Of a stretch of DNA of 64,000 bases, positions 51,619-61,324 are shown one piece after another. Below the pieces are notes generated by a model that did no database searches, was not told the DNA's origin, and saw only the letters and a list, made by a program, of their open reading frames with translations. The stretch spans positions 1,178,001 to 1,242,000 of the forward strand of contig NZ_CP139438.1 of NCBI RefSeq assembly GCF_034258515.1. The letters are read 5' to 3'. The position numbers and the translations under genes were made by a program. The first letter of the stretch is position 1. Each line of letters opens with the position of its first letter. The stretch is from Pseudarthrobacter oxydans (GTDB lineage: Bacteria; Actinomycetota; Actinomycetes; Actinomycetales; Micrococcaceae).

Positions 51619-54318
51619 ATGACAGACCTGAACGTCCGGCAGCGCAGCCCGCTCCAGCTCCCCATCAGCGATGCGGCGGCCCTGGCAGCCCAGCAGGTGC
51701 TGGAGCAGCTGGGCTCCAGCCCCGCGGGCCTGGCCGGCGACGAGGCGGCACGCCGCCTGGCGGAACTCGGGCCCAACGCCGTGCGCACCCACCGCGCCAA
51801 CGGCTGGGCCGTGCTGGGGCGCCAGTTCGCCAGCCCCATCCTGATCCTGCTGCTCATCACCGCCGGGCTGTCGCTGTTCCTGGGAGATGCCACCAATTCA
51901 ATCGTCATTGGCGTGATCCTGCTGGTCAGCGTCGGCCTGGGCTTCACCAACGAATTCCGCGCCGAACGGGCGTCCGAGGCCCTGCACGACCGCGTGACGC
52001 ACCGTGCGGTGGTGCTCCGCGGCGGAACAACCAGGGAAGTGGACGTCACCGCACTGGTGCCGGGCGACGTCGTCCACCTCTCCCTGGGCGCCATCATTCC
52101 CGCCGACATCCGCCTCCTCACCGCCAGCGGACTCCTGTGCGACGAAAGCATCCTCACCGGGGAGTCCCTTCCCGCCGCGAAGGACCCCGCGCCGGTGCCC
52201 GCCGGCGCCGCCCTGGCAGACCTCGCCTCCTGCGTGTTCATGGGCACCGTCATCCAGTCCGGCAGCTGCACCGGCGTGGTGGTGGCCACCGGCGGCCGCG
52301 CCGAGTTCGGCCGGATCGCCCTGGGCCTGGGCGAACGGCAGCCACAGACCGAATTCCAGCTCGGGCTCAAGCGGTTCTCCTTCCTGCTGCTGCAGGTGGC
52401 CATCGTGCTGACCACCCTGATCTTCATCGCCAACCTGCTGCTCCAGCGTCCGCTCATCGAATCGCTCCTCTTTTCGCTGGCCATCGCGGTGGGCATCACG
52501 CCGCAGCTGCTGCCCGCCGTCGTCAGCACGTCCCTGGCCACCGGCACGCGCCAGCTGGCCAGGCGGAAGGTGCTGGTCAAACGCCTGGTGTGCATCGAGG
52601 ACCTGGGCGACATGGACATCCTGGTCACCGACAAGACCGGCACCCTGACGGAGGGGCGGATCAGCTTCACCGGCGCGCTGCCTGTTGCCCCGGAGACGTC
52701 CGACGGCGGCCTGCTCACCCTGGGCCTGCTGGCCACCGAGGCGGACTACGCCGAGGCCAAGCTCTCCTCCGCCGGGCAGAACCCGCTGGACGCGGCCCTC
52801 TGGGACAGCCCCGGCGCGGCCGCCTTCGATGCGGCCCGCTTCGAGCGGATGGACCTGATCGGCTTCGACCACCAGCGCCGCCGCACCACCGTGCTGGTGC
52901 GGGAGGCGGGCGGCCGCCCGCGACTGGTCACCAAGGGCGCCCCGGAGGACGTCCTCGCCCTGTGCGGCCCGACCCCGCCCGCCGTGCAGGCGATGCTGGA
53001 CGAACAGTTCGACGCCGGCTCCCGGGTTGTCGCCGTGGCCGCCCGGGATGCGGCCGGGCTCGTCCAGCTCACCCCGGCGGACGAACGCGGCCTGTCACTG
53101 GCCGGATTCCTGGTCTTTTTGGACAAGCCCAAGGCCAACGCCAGGGAGTCCCTTGACCGGCTTGAGGCGCTGGGTATTTCGGTGAAGATCGCCACGGGGG
53201 ACAACGCCAAGGTGGCGGAGAAGGTCTGCGACGATGTCGGCGTGATCTCCGGGGGGACCCTGACCGGAGCCGAGGTCGATGCGCTGTCCGACGCCGCGCT
53301 CGCCGCGTCCGCCCGGACCGCCACCATCTTCGCCCGCGTTTCCCCCGAGCAGAAGGCGCGCATCATCACGCTGCTGCGCCAGAGCGGCGGCTCCGTCGGG
53401 TTCATGGGGGACGGCGTCAACGACGCCCTGGCCCTGCACAAGGCGGACATCGGCATCTCCGTGGACAGTGCCACCGACGTCGCCAAGGACGCCGCCGACG
53501 TCGTGCTGCTGGACAAGGACCTCGGCGTCCTGGCCGAAGGGGTGATGGAGGGGCGGCGGATCTTCGCGAACACCATCAAGTACGTGCTGATGGGAACCTC
53601 CAGCAACTTCGGCAACATGTTCAGCGCCGCCACGGCGTCCGTGGTGCTGAGCTTCCTGCCCATGCTGCCCGGCCAGATCCTGCTCAACAACCTGCTCTAC
53701 GACGCCGGCCAGCTCGCCATCCCGGGCGACCGTGTGGACCGGGAGCAGCTCCGGGCGCCGTCGCACTGGAACATAGCCTTCATCCGGCGTTTCATGTTCC
53801 TCTTCGGGCCCATCAGCTCGCTCTTTGACTTCGCCACCTTCGCCCTGATGCTGTTCGCATTCGACGCCGTGCCGGGGGAGTTCCGGGCGGGCTGGTTCAT
53901 CGAGTCGATCGCCACCCAGACCCTCATCATCTTCGCCATCAGGACCCGCCGCGTCCCGTTCCTCCGCAGCCGGCCGTCCGCCGGCCTGGTCGCGGCCTCG
54001 CTGGGCGTTGTGGCGCTCGGCGTCTACCTGCCGCTCTCGCCGCTGCAGGGCCTGCTGGGCTTCGACCCGCTGCCGGTCCCGTTCTTCCTGGCCCTGCTCG
54101 GCATGATCGCGGTGTACCTGGTGCTGGTGGAGATCGCCAAGCGGTGGTTCTTCTCCCGCGCCGCCCAGAAGCTGCCCGCCGGGCCGGTGGCCGTCCGCCG
54201 CCGCCCGGACACCCACCACCTCTCCCGCCGCGCCTTCAGGTTCAGTGCGCCGGTCCGGGTACGCCCGCGCCGCCGCTTCCGTGTTCGCCCCCGGCGGCGC
54301 CAACGCATGCGCGCTTGA
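51619..54318 (+). CDS. mgtA: Magnesium-translocating P-type ATPase (MgtA/MgtB family)
   Basis: 899-residue P3B-type ATPase importing Mg2+. Actuator motif TGES (180-183), phosphorylated Asp338 in DKTGTLT, nucleotide domain KGAPEDVLALC, hinge GDGVNDALALHKADIGISVDSATDVAKDA (read in parts), and about ten membrane helices. C-terminal helix region LGVVALGVYLPLSP, then a very basic tail of Arg-rich residues (about the last 30) that is unusual for MgtA. It starts 6 bp after a secreted protein gene; no riboswitch-like leader could be recognised in that short gap. Confidence 0.9.
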   Translation: MTDLNVRQRSPLQLPISDAAALAAQQVLEQLGSSPAGLAGDEAARRLAELGPNAVRTHRANGWAVLGRQFASPILILLLITAGLSLFLGDATNSIVIGVILLVSVGLGFTNEFRAERASEALHDRVTHRAVVLRGGTTREVDVTALVPGDVVHLSLGAIIPADIRLLTASGLLCDESILTGESLPAAKDPAPVPAGAALADLASCVFMGTVIQSGSCTGVVVATGGRAEFGRIALGLGERQPQTEFQLGLKRFSFLLLQVAIVLTTLIFIANLLLQRPLIESLLFSLAIAVGITPQLLPAVVSTSLATGTRQLARRKVLVKRLVCIEDLGDMDILVTDKTGTLTEGRISFTGALPVAPETSDGGLLTLGLLATEADYAEAKLSSAGQNPLDAALWDSPGAAAFDAARFERMDLIGFDHQRRRTTVLVREAGGRPRLVTKGAPEDVLALCGPTPPAVQAMLDEQFDAGSRVVAVAARDAAGLVQLTPADERGLSLAGFLVFLDKPKANARESLDRLEALGISVKIATGDNAKVAEKVCDDVGVISGGTLTGAEVDALSDAALAASARTATIFARVSPEQKARIITLLRQSGGSVGFMGDGVNDALALHKADIGISVDSATDVAKDAADVVLLDKDLGVLAEGVMEGRRIFANTIKYVLMGTSSNFGNMFSAATASVVLSFLPMLPGQILLNNLLYDAGQLAIPGDRVDREQLRAPSHWNIAFIRRFMFLFGPISSLFDFATFALMLFAFDAVPGEFRAGWFIESIATQTLIIFAIRTRRVPFLRSRPSAGLVAASLGVVALGVYLPLSPLQGLLGFDPLPVPFFLALLGMIAVYLVLVEIAKRWFFSRAAQKLPAGPVAVRRRPDTHHLSRRAFRFSAPVRVRPRRRFRVRPRRRQRMRA

Positions 54319-54345
54319 GCCCGGAGTGTGCCCGGGAGGGCTTTC

Positions 54346-55122
54346 CTAAAGCCTGCCCAGGCTCTTTTCCGCCTTCTCCCAGTGCCGCCGGAGCAATTCA
54401 GCCAGACGCTTGGGCTCGATCCGGTGGGGAGGATCGAAGTGGTGGCGCTTGGGGAACACCTCCAGATGGAAGTCGGGGAAGAACACCCGTGCCAGCCGGG
54501 CGGCAATCTCGCCGTAGTCGTCGGGGTTGCTCAGGCCCCCCAGTGCGAAGAACACGGGCGGTTTAAAGGCGGCCAAACGGGCCCTGTCCAGGTCGTAGCT
54601 CTTGAAGGTCCGCAGGAACGCCTTGATGCCCGCGGGCCGCTTGGCCATCCACGGCGGCGGGGGACCGGGCGGCGGTGGCGGAAGGACGACGTCGTGCCTC
54701 ACTCCCAGCCTCATGAAGGCGGGCATGAACTGCTCGGGCGGGAGCGTTTCCAGCCGCTCGTACTGTTTCCAGAGTTCGGTGTGGGCGGGGCTCCAATCCC
54801 AGTTCCCGGCCCAGGCGGGTTCCAGCAGCGCCAGGCTGAGCAGCCTGTCAGGATGTTTTGCGGCAAAAGCCAGGGCAGCAGCGCCGCCGCCGGAGTACCC
54901 GAGAAGGTGGAAGGTGCCCCACCCCCGGGCATCGGCCTCCCGCAGCACGCCGTCAATCTCGGTGTCCAGGCTCCAGCCGGGGGGAGGTTCGTCGTCCGCG
55001 TAGAGCTCCAGGTCCTTGGCGACAGCCTGCACATCGGGCCCCAGGGCTTCAATCAGCGGGCCGTAGGCCTCATCGGCGGGGAGGACGGAGCCCGGGAGCA
55101 GGATGACCCGAATCTGTTTCAT
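54346..55122 (-). CDS. Alpha/beta hydrolase
   Basis: 258 residues, no signal peptide. N-terminal strand IRVILLPGSVLP, nucleophile elbow GYSGGG (Ser77) and the late HLEVFPKRHHFDPPH region with the probable catalytic His. A Pro-rich loop (LPPPPPGPPPP, about residue 145) interrupts the lid region. Substrate unknown. Convergent with mgtA 27 bp away and followed on the same strand by nothing closer than that; it lies downstream of the flavin monooxygenase-like gene, with which it may be co-transcribed. Confidence 0.83.
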   Translation of the reverse strand: MKQIRVILLPGSVLPADEAYGPLIEALGPDVQAVAKDLELYADDEPPPGWSLDTEIDGVLREADARGWGTFHLLGYSGGGAAALAFAAKHPDRLLSLALLEPAWAGNWDWSPAHTELWKQYERLETLPPEQFMPAFMRLGVRHDVVLPPPPPGPPPPWMAKRPAGIKAFLRTFKSYDLDRARLAAFKPPVFFALGGLSNPDDYGEIAARLARVFFPDFHLEVFPKRHHFDPPHRIEPKRLAELLRRHWEKAEKSLGRL

Positions 55123-55176
55123 GGAAGGAACCCTACGCCGGGGGCGGCCGTTGGCAAGGGGTGCTTCCGCACGGCT

Positions 55177-56433
55177 TCAGCCGCCCAGGCCGGCGATGTG
55201 GCCGGCCACGTATTTGGCGTCGTCGCCCACCAGCGCCAGGGTGGCCGAGGCGTGCCTCGTCAGCCAGGGCAGTCCGACGGCGTACAGGCCGGTGACGTCC
55301 GTGACGCCCCGGGAGTGCCGGGGGTAGTTCCACTCATCCAGCACGGGGATGTCCAGGAATCTGAAGTCCAGGCCGTACCCGGTGGCCCAGATGACCGCCG
55401 TGATGCCTTCGGCGTCCAGGTCCAGCCGTGCCCCGGATTCCGGGGGGAGCCATGAATCGGTCCGCGGCGTTTCCGGGGCCGGCGCATCAATGCCGGCCGC
55501 CGCGATGTAGGCGTCCGCCATCAGCTTCAGGCGCTGGCCGAACCCTGCCTCAACCATCGCCAGGCGTTCGGGGAGGTCGTCGCTGAAGGCGAGGACGCCG
55601 TCGTCGATTCCCTCAAAGCGGCCGTGGAGCCGGACGCCGCGGCGGCCCAGGTCCCGCACTCGGATGCTGTGGCCGCCGTCGTTGCCGGAAACCAGCGGAT
55701 TGCACAGGAAACGCGCCGCGGGGGAGGGGAGCTGGTCCACCTGGAAACCGTTGATGCCGTACTCGGGGCCGTGCAGGTTGACCTGCAGGATCCAGTGGAA
55801 GACGTCCTGGCCCCGGTACCGGCGCGGCGCCTCGGGGCAGGTGGAGACGGCCAGGTGCACCTCCCGGCCGGCCGCCAGCAGGTCCTCGGTGATCTGCCCG
55901 CCGGACTGTCCGGTGCCCACCACCAGCACGGCACCGCCCGGCAGCTGCTGCGGATTGCGGTAGTCGTGGCTGTGCAACTGGAGCACATGCGAGGGAAGGC
56001 CGGCCGACGCCGCCGGGATGCGCGGCAGCTGGAAGGCCCCGTTGGCCAGCACGACGTTCTGTGCCGCGAACTGCCCGCCGTTGGTTTCCACGCTGAATCC
56101 GCCGTCAGCCCGGCCGATCCGGGTGGCTTCCGTGTCCAGCAGCACCGGCGCGGCAATCCGCTGGGCATAATCACGGAACAGGCCGATGACGGCGTCACGG
56201 GGAAGGAAAGCGTCAGGCTCGGGACCGTCGTAGGTCAGGCCCGGCAACATGAAGGAGAAGTTGGGCGTGTTCAGGTAGAACGAATCCCAGCGGTCCTGCC
56301 ATGCCCCGCCCAGGGCATCCCGCCGCTCCAGCACCTGGTGCTCCACGCCGTGCCGCGCCAGCCAGTAGCTGGTGGCCAGGCCGGCCTGCCCGGCTCCGAT
56401 CACCAGGGTGTTCACCCGTTGCGGTATCTCCAT
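55177..56433 (-). CDS. FAD/NAD(P)-binding monooxygenase-like oxidoreductase (CzcO/FMO type)
   Basis: 418 residues. FAD motif VIGAGQAGLATSYWL (glycines 13, 15, 18) and a second NAD(P) motif VVGTGQSGGQI near residue 170, with GTGYGLDFRFLD and the C-terminal VGLPWLTRHASATLALVGDD typical of flavin-containing/Baeyer-Villiger-like proteins annotated as putative monooxygenases. ATG 56433. The substrate is not evident. Divergent from the cold-shock gene; 54 bp before the alpha/beta hydrolase gene. Confidence 0.85.
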   Translation of the reverse strand: MEIPQRVNTLVIGAGQAGLATSYWLARHGVEHQVLERRDALGGAWQDRWDSFYLNTPNFSFMLPGLTYDGPEPDAFLPRDAVIGLFRDYAQRIAAPVLLDTEATRIGRADGGFSVETNGGQFAAQNVVLANGAFQLPRIPAASAGLPSHVLQLHSHDYRNPQQLPGGAVLVVGTGQSGGQITEDLLAAGREVHLAVSTCPEAPRRYRGQDVFHWILQVNLHGPEYGINGFQVDQLPSPAARFLCNPLVSGNDGGHSIRVRDLGRRGVRLHGRFEGIDDGVLAFSDDLPERLAMVEAGFGQRLKLMADAYIAAAGIDAPAPETPRTDSWLPPESGARLDLDAEGITAVIWATGYGLDFRFLDIPVLDEWNYPRHSRGVTDVTGLYAVGLPWLTRHASATLALVGDDAKYVAGHIAGLGG

Positions 56434-56628
56434 GGTTTGCTCCCGCAGGTCAGGATGCCGACTGGATCTGCTGGCAGGATATGCCCGGATGGACGCCGTG
56501 GTAAGTGCTGCTCCAAATCTCCTGTAGTGTTGTTCCTGTTGTTGTGTTTATGCAGTTGGTAGTTCAGGCAGTACGCGCGGTCGAAAGTCCGCGTTCTTCT
56601 GAAGTAGCGGTTTTGAACACCCCACACC

Positions 56629-56658
56629 GGAGGGCCCGAAAGTCGGGACTTTCCCTCC
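56629..56658 (+). promoter_or_regulatory. Structured 5' leader hairpin of the cold-shock gene
   Basis: Nested stem: GGAGGG (56629-56634) with CCCTCC (56653-56658), and inside it CCCGA (56635-56639) with TCGGG (56643-56647). It lies 22 bp before the cspA ATG, just ahead of the GAAGGA ribosome site. The leader region 56520-56680 resembles long cold-shock mRNA leaders that change fold with temperature. Confidence 0.5.
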
Positions 56659-56680
56659 ACCTTCACGAAGGACAAAAATA

Positions 56681-56884
56681 ATGGCTACTGGTACCGTCAA
56701 ATGGTTTAACGCTGAAAAGGGCTTCGGCTTCATTTCCCCCGATGACTCTTCACAGGATGTTTTCGCACACTACTCTGCGATCAACTCCAACGGCTTCCGC
56801 TCCCTCGAAGAGAACCAGAAGGTTTCCTTCGACACCGAGCAGGGCCCCAAGGGTCCCCAGGCCACCAACATCCAGGCACTCTAA
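56681..56884 (+). CDS. cspA: Cold-shock protein (CspA family)
   Basis: 67 residues, the standard length. Single OB-fold with nucleic-acid motifs RNP1 (KGFGFIS, residues 13-19) and RNP2 (DVFAHYS, 28-34; the common form is VFVHFS). It binds single-stranded RNA/DNA as a chaperone. ATG with GAAGGA 8-9 nt upstream. It sits alone with a structured leader and a strong terminator, the usual arrangement for a highly expressed csp gene. Confidence 0.95.
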   Translation: MATGTVKWFNAEKGFGFISPDDSSQDVFAHYSAINSNGFRSLEENQKVSFDTEQGPKGPQATNIQAL

Positions 56885-56928
56885 TCCATTAGGGAATCTG
56901 GGGCCTTCGGGTTTCGAATTTTGAAAAA

Positions 56929-56960
56929 GCAGGGCCGGTCGCTGACCGGCCCTGCTTTTG
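56929..56960 (+). terminator. Rho-independent terminator of cspA
   Basis: GCAGGGCCGGTC (56929-56940) and GACCGGCCCTGC (56944-56955) form a perfect 12-bp stem with a 3-nt loop, followed by TTTTG and preceded by GAAAAA. It is a textbook intrinsic terminator and may also stop transcription from the other side. Confidence 0.92.
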
Positions 56961-57025
56961 CTTAACCCGGCTGTGCTGCCAGATCAGCGATGCAGGACCT
57001 CCTGCGGCTCTGGAAAGATGACCCT

Positions 57026-58297
57026 ATGCAGTCCGCCGCACGCGTCCCCGCCTTTGAACTCCGCATCAGCATTGAGGACACCGAGCCAGTGATCTGGCGC
57101 CGACTGCGGGTTCCCGCCGCCCTGACAGTCGAAGAATTCCATCTTGCCGTGCAGGCGGCCTTCGGCTGGGAGGACCGCCACGTTTACGCCGTCAGGTGCG
57201 TAGATCCCAGCGGGAACCAGCGCGTGGTTGCAGGGCCCCTCGGCGCAACGGAGGACTCGGGCGCAGAGGCGGCCTCCGCCGTCGTCCTTTCGGACCTGTT
57301 GGATCCCCGGAAGCCGGGCACGGCCTGCGAGTACGAGTACGACTTCGGCGACGGCTGGACTCACCAGGTGGAGTTGCTCGGGCCGGCCGAACTGGCTTAC
57401 GGCGAGCTCCAGTGCCTGGGCGGCGCCAACCGTGGTCCCGTGGAGGATTCCGGTGGGCCGGAGGGATATGCCAACCTGGTCCGCATCCTCGCGGACCGGC
57501 ACCATCCGGAGCATGGCGATGCCGGGAGATGGGTCTTCGAGACCACCGGGGAGTTTGGCCAGAGGTTCGACGCCACCCGCTTCGACGTGGACGCTGCCAA
57601 CCGCCGGCTGCGGATCCTCAGCCTCCAGTGGTGGCCGCAGCCGCTCACTGACGGCGAGCGCGATGCGGTGCTGAAGCCCGTGCGCTGGTTCCTGGAGAAT
57701 GCCGAGGGTGATGGCCTGGAACTGACGAAGGACGGGTACCTGAAACCCTTCCTGGTGGCGCGCGCCGTGGAGGAAATCGGCTGGGACGGAGCCGTCCTGG
57801 GCAAGGGAAACCGTGAAGCGAATGTCTTGCCGGTCCGTGAACTCCGGGAGCATGTCCTGGCGTGGAAGCTGGTACGGAAGCTCAAAGGCAGGCTGGTGCT
57901 CACACCCCGCGGCCGGCGGGCGCTCGAACGGCCGGGCGACTTGTGGGACTACATGGTGGACGTGATCGCCAATCCGAAGCACGACGCCGTACGGCTGGCC
58001 ATGCGCCTCTACACACACTGGTACCTCAGTGGCATTGCGCCGCCGCGGCTCCTTGAAAGGGATGTGATCAGCCTGGCCCTGGAGGACGCCGGATTCGTTA
58101 CCCCGTCCGGCCACGGCATCCCCGAGGAATGGGTCACCGACATCTACCGGCGTGTGCTGTGGAGCCTCATGTGCCTGCGCGTGTTCGATCGCGGCGACCA
58201 CCTTTTCCACCGGCAAATGCTGACCGACGGCGGCGTGAAGTTCTTCATGGCGGTCAGGGACGCTGACCGGCATTCTCCGGGCGGTCCTGCGAGCTGA
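57026..58297 (+). CDS. Plasmid pRiA4b ORF-3-like domain protein
   Basis: 423 residues. The N-terminal ~180 residues match the pRiA4b ORF-3 family (FELRISIEDTEPVIWRRLRV, FHLAVQAAFGWEDRHVY, YEYDFGDGWTHQVEL, GGPEGYANLV). The C-terminal ~240 residues form a second, helical, unassigned domain (RDAVLKPVRWFLENAEGDG, LVLTPRGRRALE, LWDYMVDVIAN). ATG 57026 chosen, as it begins the domain and has GGAAAG upstream; ATG 56990 is possible. Function of the family is unknown. The 290-bp gap after it holds no clear gene, only a small dyad (GATGTG/CACATC, 58392-58413). Confidence 0.85.
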   Translation: MQSAARVPAFELRISIEDTEPVIWRRLRVPAALTVEEFHLAVQAAFGWEDRHVYAVRCVDPSGNQRVVAGPLGATEDSGAEAASAVVLSDLLDPRKPGTACEYEYDFGDGWTHQVELLGPAELAYGELQCLGGANRGPVEDSGGPEGYANLVRILADRHHPEHGDAGRWVFETTGEFGQRFDATRFDVDAANRRLRILSLQWWPQPLTDGERDAVLKPVRWFLENAEGDGLELTKDGYLKPFLVARAVEEIGWDGAVLGKGNREANVLPVRELREHVLAWKLVRKLKGRLVLTPRGRRALERPGDLWDYMVDVIANPKHDAVRLAMRLYTHWYLSGIAPPRLLERDVISLALEDAGFVTPSGHGIPEEWVTDIYRRVLWSLMCLRVFDRGDHLFHRQMLTDGGVKFFMAVRDADRHSPGGPAS

Positions 58298-58587
58298 CAG
58301 CCATGGCTGTCCGTGCACGGATGTGCAGCGGCAGTGAACGGTGATGCGCCGCCGGTCCGGGGCCACAATCTGGCTACTGACCAGTAACAACGATGTGGAG
58401 TGCCCTTCACATCCGCCGCCGCACCCGGCGCAAACGGCGGGCGGTCTTGGCCGCACGTTTGTGCAGAATCCGCCGCCGCCGCCCGGTCCTGCCTAGCATT
58501 TGAAGACCCCCGGGAGGAACCTGGCCCGCAGCACAGGCTCCGGTTCCTGCCCGGCCCATCCGCTGACACGCAAACGAAGAGGTTTCT

Positions 58588-59436
58588 ATGTCACTGCTCA
58601 AAAAGGCACTGTCCCTGGCCGCGACCGCCGTCCTCGCCGGTTCCCTCGCCGCGGCACCCGCCCACGCGGACGTCGTCGAAATATCCCCGCCCGGCGCCAA
58701 CGACTGGTCCTGCAAGCCGTCGGCCGAGCACCCCTACCCTGTCATCCTGGTCCCCGGGACCTTTGAAAGCATGGCAAAAAACTGGTCCACCCTCTCGCCG
58801 TACCTCAAGAGCGCCGGGTACTGCGTCTTTGCGCTCAACTACGGGGAGACGAACGGCGTCTACGCCACCGCGCCTGTAGCCGATTCCGCGAAGGAACTCG
58901 CCCCGTTTGTCGACGCTGTCCGCGCAGCCACCGGCGCAAAGAAGGTGGACCTCGTGGGCCACAGCCAGGGCGGCATGATGCCCCGCTACTACATGGGCTT
59001 CCTCGGCGGCGCCAAGAACGTCAACCAGCTCGTCGGAATCGCCCCCTCGAACCACGGCACGGAAGGCGTGATCCTTCCTCCGCCGGACGTCGTGGCCGAC
59101 CCGAACTACACGGCTCTCGGCTGCACTGCCTGCGCCGACCAGCAGGCAGGTTCGCCGTTCATGCAGGAACTCAACTCCATCGGTGACACCGTGGCCGGAC
59201 CGTCCTACACCGTGATCTCCACCGTCTACGACGAAGTGGTGATTCCCTACAACAGCCAGTTCCTCTCCGGCCCGGCGCGGCAGGTCACCAACATCACCAT
59301 CCAGGACAAGTGCCCGGCGGATGTGTTTGAGCACGACCAGACGCCGAACGACCCCGTGGTGCACCAGATCGTCGCCCACGCCCTGGGCAGGGCGTCTGGG
59401 CCGGCGGATCCGGCTTACCAGCCCAGCTGCATCTAG
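58588..59436 (+). CDS. Secreted lipase (class 2 / alpha-beta hydrolase fold)
   Basis: 282 residues. Sec signal peptide (cleavage near AHA-D, residue 28). Lipase motif GHSQGG (124-129) with nucleophile Ser126, oxyanion strand PVILVPGTF (about 51-59), NYG, and a late DEVV segment and His (PVVHQIVAHALG) completing the expected triad. Cysteines at 42, 79 and a CTACAD pair suggest disulphides. Hydrolyses lipid esters outside the cell. ATG with AAGAGG 8 nt upstream. Convergent with ctaD 19 bp away. Confidence 0.88.
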   Translation: MSLLKKALSLAATAVLAGSLAAAPAHADVVEISPPGANDWSCKPSAEHPYPVILVPGTFESMAKNWSTLSPYLKSAGYCVFALNYGETNGVYATAPVADSAKELAPFVDAVRAATGAKKVDLVGHSQGGMMPRYYMGFLGGAKNVNQLVGIAPSNHGTEGVILPPPDVVADPNYTALGCTACADQQAGSPFMQELNSIGDTVAGPSYTVISTVYDEVVIPYNSQFLSGPARQVTNITIQDKCPADVFEHDQTPNDPVVHQIVAHALGRASGPADPAYQPSCI

Positions 59437-59455
59437 CAGCGGACCGGCCCGCTCG

Positions 59456-61210
59456 CTACTTGTCCGGGTTCGGCTCCCGAACGTCCTTTTCACCGATGTC
59501 CGCCGCGCCAAGGGCTGCCGCCGCTGCGCTGTGGACCGGTTCATGTTCGCGGACCCGGATCTCTGGGTGGTGCAGGTCCAGGGCCGGCCGCTCGGAACGG
59601 ATCCGGGGCAGGGACGTGAAGTTGTGCCGCGGCGGCGGGCAGGACGTGGCCCATTCCAGCGAGGCGCCGAAGCCCCAGGGATCGTCCACGGTCACCTTCT
59701 TGCCCGCCCGCCAGGTGATGTAGACGTTCCAGAAGAACGGGATCAGGGAGGCGCCCAGCAGGAAGGAACTGAAGGTGGAGAACTGGTTCATCAAGGTGAA
59801 GTTGTCCTCCACCAGGTAGTCCGCATACCGGCGGGGCATTCCCATGACGCCCAGCCAGTGCTGGATGAGGAACGTCCCGTGGAAGCCAACGAGCAGCATC
59901 CAGAAGTGGATCTTGCCCAGGCGTTCATTGAGCATGGTGCCGGTGAATTTGGGCCACCAGAAGTAGAAGCCGGCGAACATCGCGAACACCACGGTGCCGA
60001 ACACCACGTAGTGGAAGTGCGCCACCACGAAGTAGGAGTCCGAGACGTGGAAGTCCAGCGGCGGGGACGCCAGGATGATGCCGGTGAGGCCGCCGAAAAG
60101 GAAGGTGATCAGGAAGCCGATGCTCCAGAGCATCGGGGTCTCGAACGTCAGCGAACCGCCCCACATGGTGCCGATCCAGTTGAAGAACTTCACGCCGGTG
60201 GGGACTGCGATCAGCATGGTCATGAACGCGAAGAACGGCAGCAGCACGGATCCGGTGACGTACATGTGGTGTGCCCACACCGTCATGGACAGCGCGGCGA
60301 TGGAGATGGTGGCGTAGACCAGGCCCTTGTAGCCGAAGATCGGTTTGCGGCTGAAGACCGGGAAGATCTCCGAAACGATGCCGAAGAACGGCAGCGCGAT
60401 GATGTACACCTCGGGGTGGCCGAAGAACCAGAACAGGTGCTGCCAGAGGACGGCACCGCCGTTTTCGGGATCGTAGATGTGGGCTCCGAAGCGGCGGTCC
60501 GCGCCGAGGGCGAACAGTGCTGCTGCCAGCGGCGGGAAGGCCATGATGACCAGGATGGCCGTCACCAGGGTATTCCAGGTGAAGATCGGCATCCGCCACA
60601 TGGTCAGGCCGGGGGCGCGCATGCAGATGATGGTGGTGATGAAGTTGACCGCACCCAGGATGGTGCCGAAACCGGACAGCGCCAGGCCGAACACCCACAG
60701 GTCCCCGCCGATGCCGGGACTGAAGGTGGTATCGGACAGCGGCGCGTAAGCGAACCAGCCGAACGATGCCGCACCCTGCGGGGTGATGAAGCCGGACACC
60801 GCAATGGTGGAACCGAAGAGGAAGAACCAGAATGCCAGCGCGTTCAGCCGCGGGAACGCGACGTCCGGCGCGCCGATCTGCAGCGGCATGATCACGTTCG
60901 CGAAGCCCGCGAAGAGCGGGGTGGCAAACATCAGCAGCATGATGATGCCGTGCATGGTGAACAGCTGGTTGTACTGCTCCTTCGTCTGCAGCACCTGCAT
61001 GCCCGGCTCGAACAGTTCCGCCCGGATGAGCAGCGCCATCACGCCGCCCATGCAGAAGAACGCAAAGGACGTGATCAGGTACATGTACCCGATGGTCTTG
61101 TGGTCCGTGGTGGTGAGCCAGTTGACCACGATGCTGCCCTTGCGCCGGGGTACCACGGCCGGCGCAGCGGTAGCGGCGAGCCCTTCACCTGAACGTCCGG
61201 TAGTGGTCAT
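59456..61210 (-). CDS. ctaD: Cytochrome c oxidase subunit I (aa3-type)
   Basis: 584 residues, 12 membrane helices. Haem and copper ligands are all present: His87 (TMHGIIM), His265/Tyr269 (GHPEVY, the cross-linked pair), His314-His315 (WAHHMYV) and His398/His400 (VAHFHYV). The C-terminal ~40 residues are hydrophilic. No ctaC, ctaE or ctaF gene lies nearby, so this is an isolated copy that must assemble with subunits from elsewhere, or is a paralogue. ATG at 61210, preceded by a modest ribosome site. The 114-bp gap upstream has no clear element. Confidence 0.93.
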   Translation of the reverse strand: MTTTGRSGEGLAATAAPAVVPRRKGSIVVNWLTTTDHKTIGYMYLITSFAFFCMGGVMALLIRAELFEPGMQVLQTKEQYNQLFTMHGIIMLLMFATPLFAGFANVIMPLQIGAPDVAFPRLNALAFWFFLFGSTIAVSGFITPQGAASFGWFAYAPLSDTTFSPGIGGDLWVFGLALSGFGTILGAVNFITTIICMRAPGLTMWRMPIFTWNTLVTAILVIMAFPPLAAALFALGADRRFGAHIYDPENGGAVLWQHLFWFFGHPEVYIIALPFFGIVSEIFPVFSRKPIFGYKGLVYATISIAALSMTVWAHHMYVTGSVLLPFFAFMTMLIAVPTGVKFFNWIGTMWGGSLTFETPMLWSIGFLITFLFGGLTGIILASPPLDFHVSDSYFVVAHFHYVVFGTVVFAMFAGFYFWWPKFTGTMLNERLGKIHFWMLLVGFHGTFLIQHWLGVMGMPRRYADYLVEDNFTLMNQFSTFSSFLLGASLIPFFWNVYITWRAGKKVTVDDPWGFGASLEWATSCPPPRHNFTSLPRIRSERPALDLHHPEIRVREHEPVHSAAAAALGAADIGEKDVREPNPDK

Positions 61211-61324
61211 CGTTCCACCTCGCAGATCTCCTGGATGGCGCTGAAGGCCCCTTGCGTAAGCCCTACTTTGAAGGCTACTCAGGATCGCGGTGTCCGGGAA
61301 GGGCTTTGATGAGGCGCCGGGGCG

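Noticed and set aside
51360..53156. 598-codon plus-strand frame overlapping mgtA in another frame
   Set aside because: Arg/Gly/Pro-rich shadow of the MgtA gene with no domain.
56984..58456. 490-codon minus-strand frame opposite the pRiA4b-like gene
   Set aside because: The plus-strand product has a recognisable domain; the minus frame has none and no ribosome site.
58298..58587. Possible small RNA or gene in the 290-bp gap before the lipase
   Set aside because: Only a 6-bp dyad and the lipase ribosome site are visible; nothing supports a gene.
59321..61192. 623-codon plus-strand frame opposite ctaD
   Set aside because: Composition is low-complexity Glu/Arg/His, as expected of the complement of a membrane protein gene; ctaD is unambiguous.
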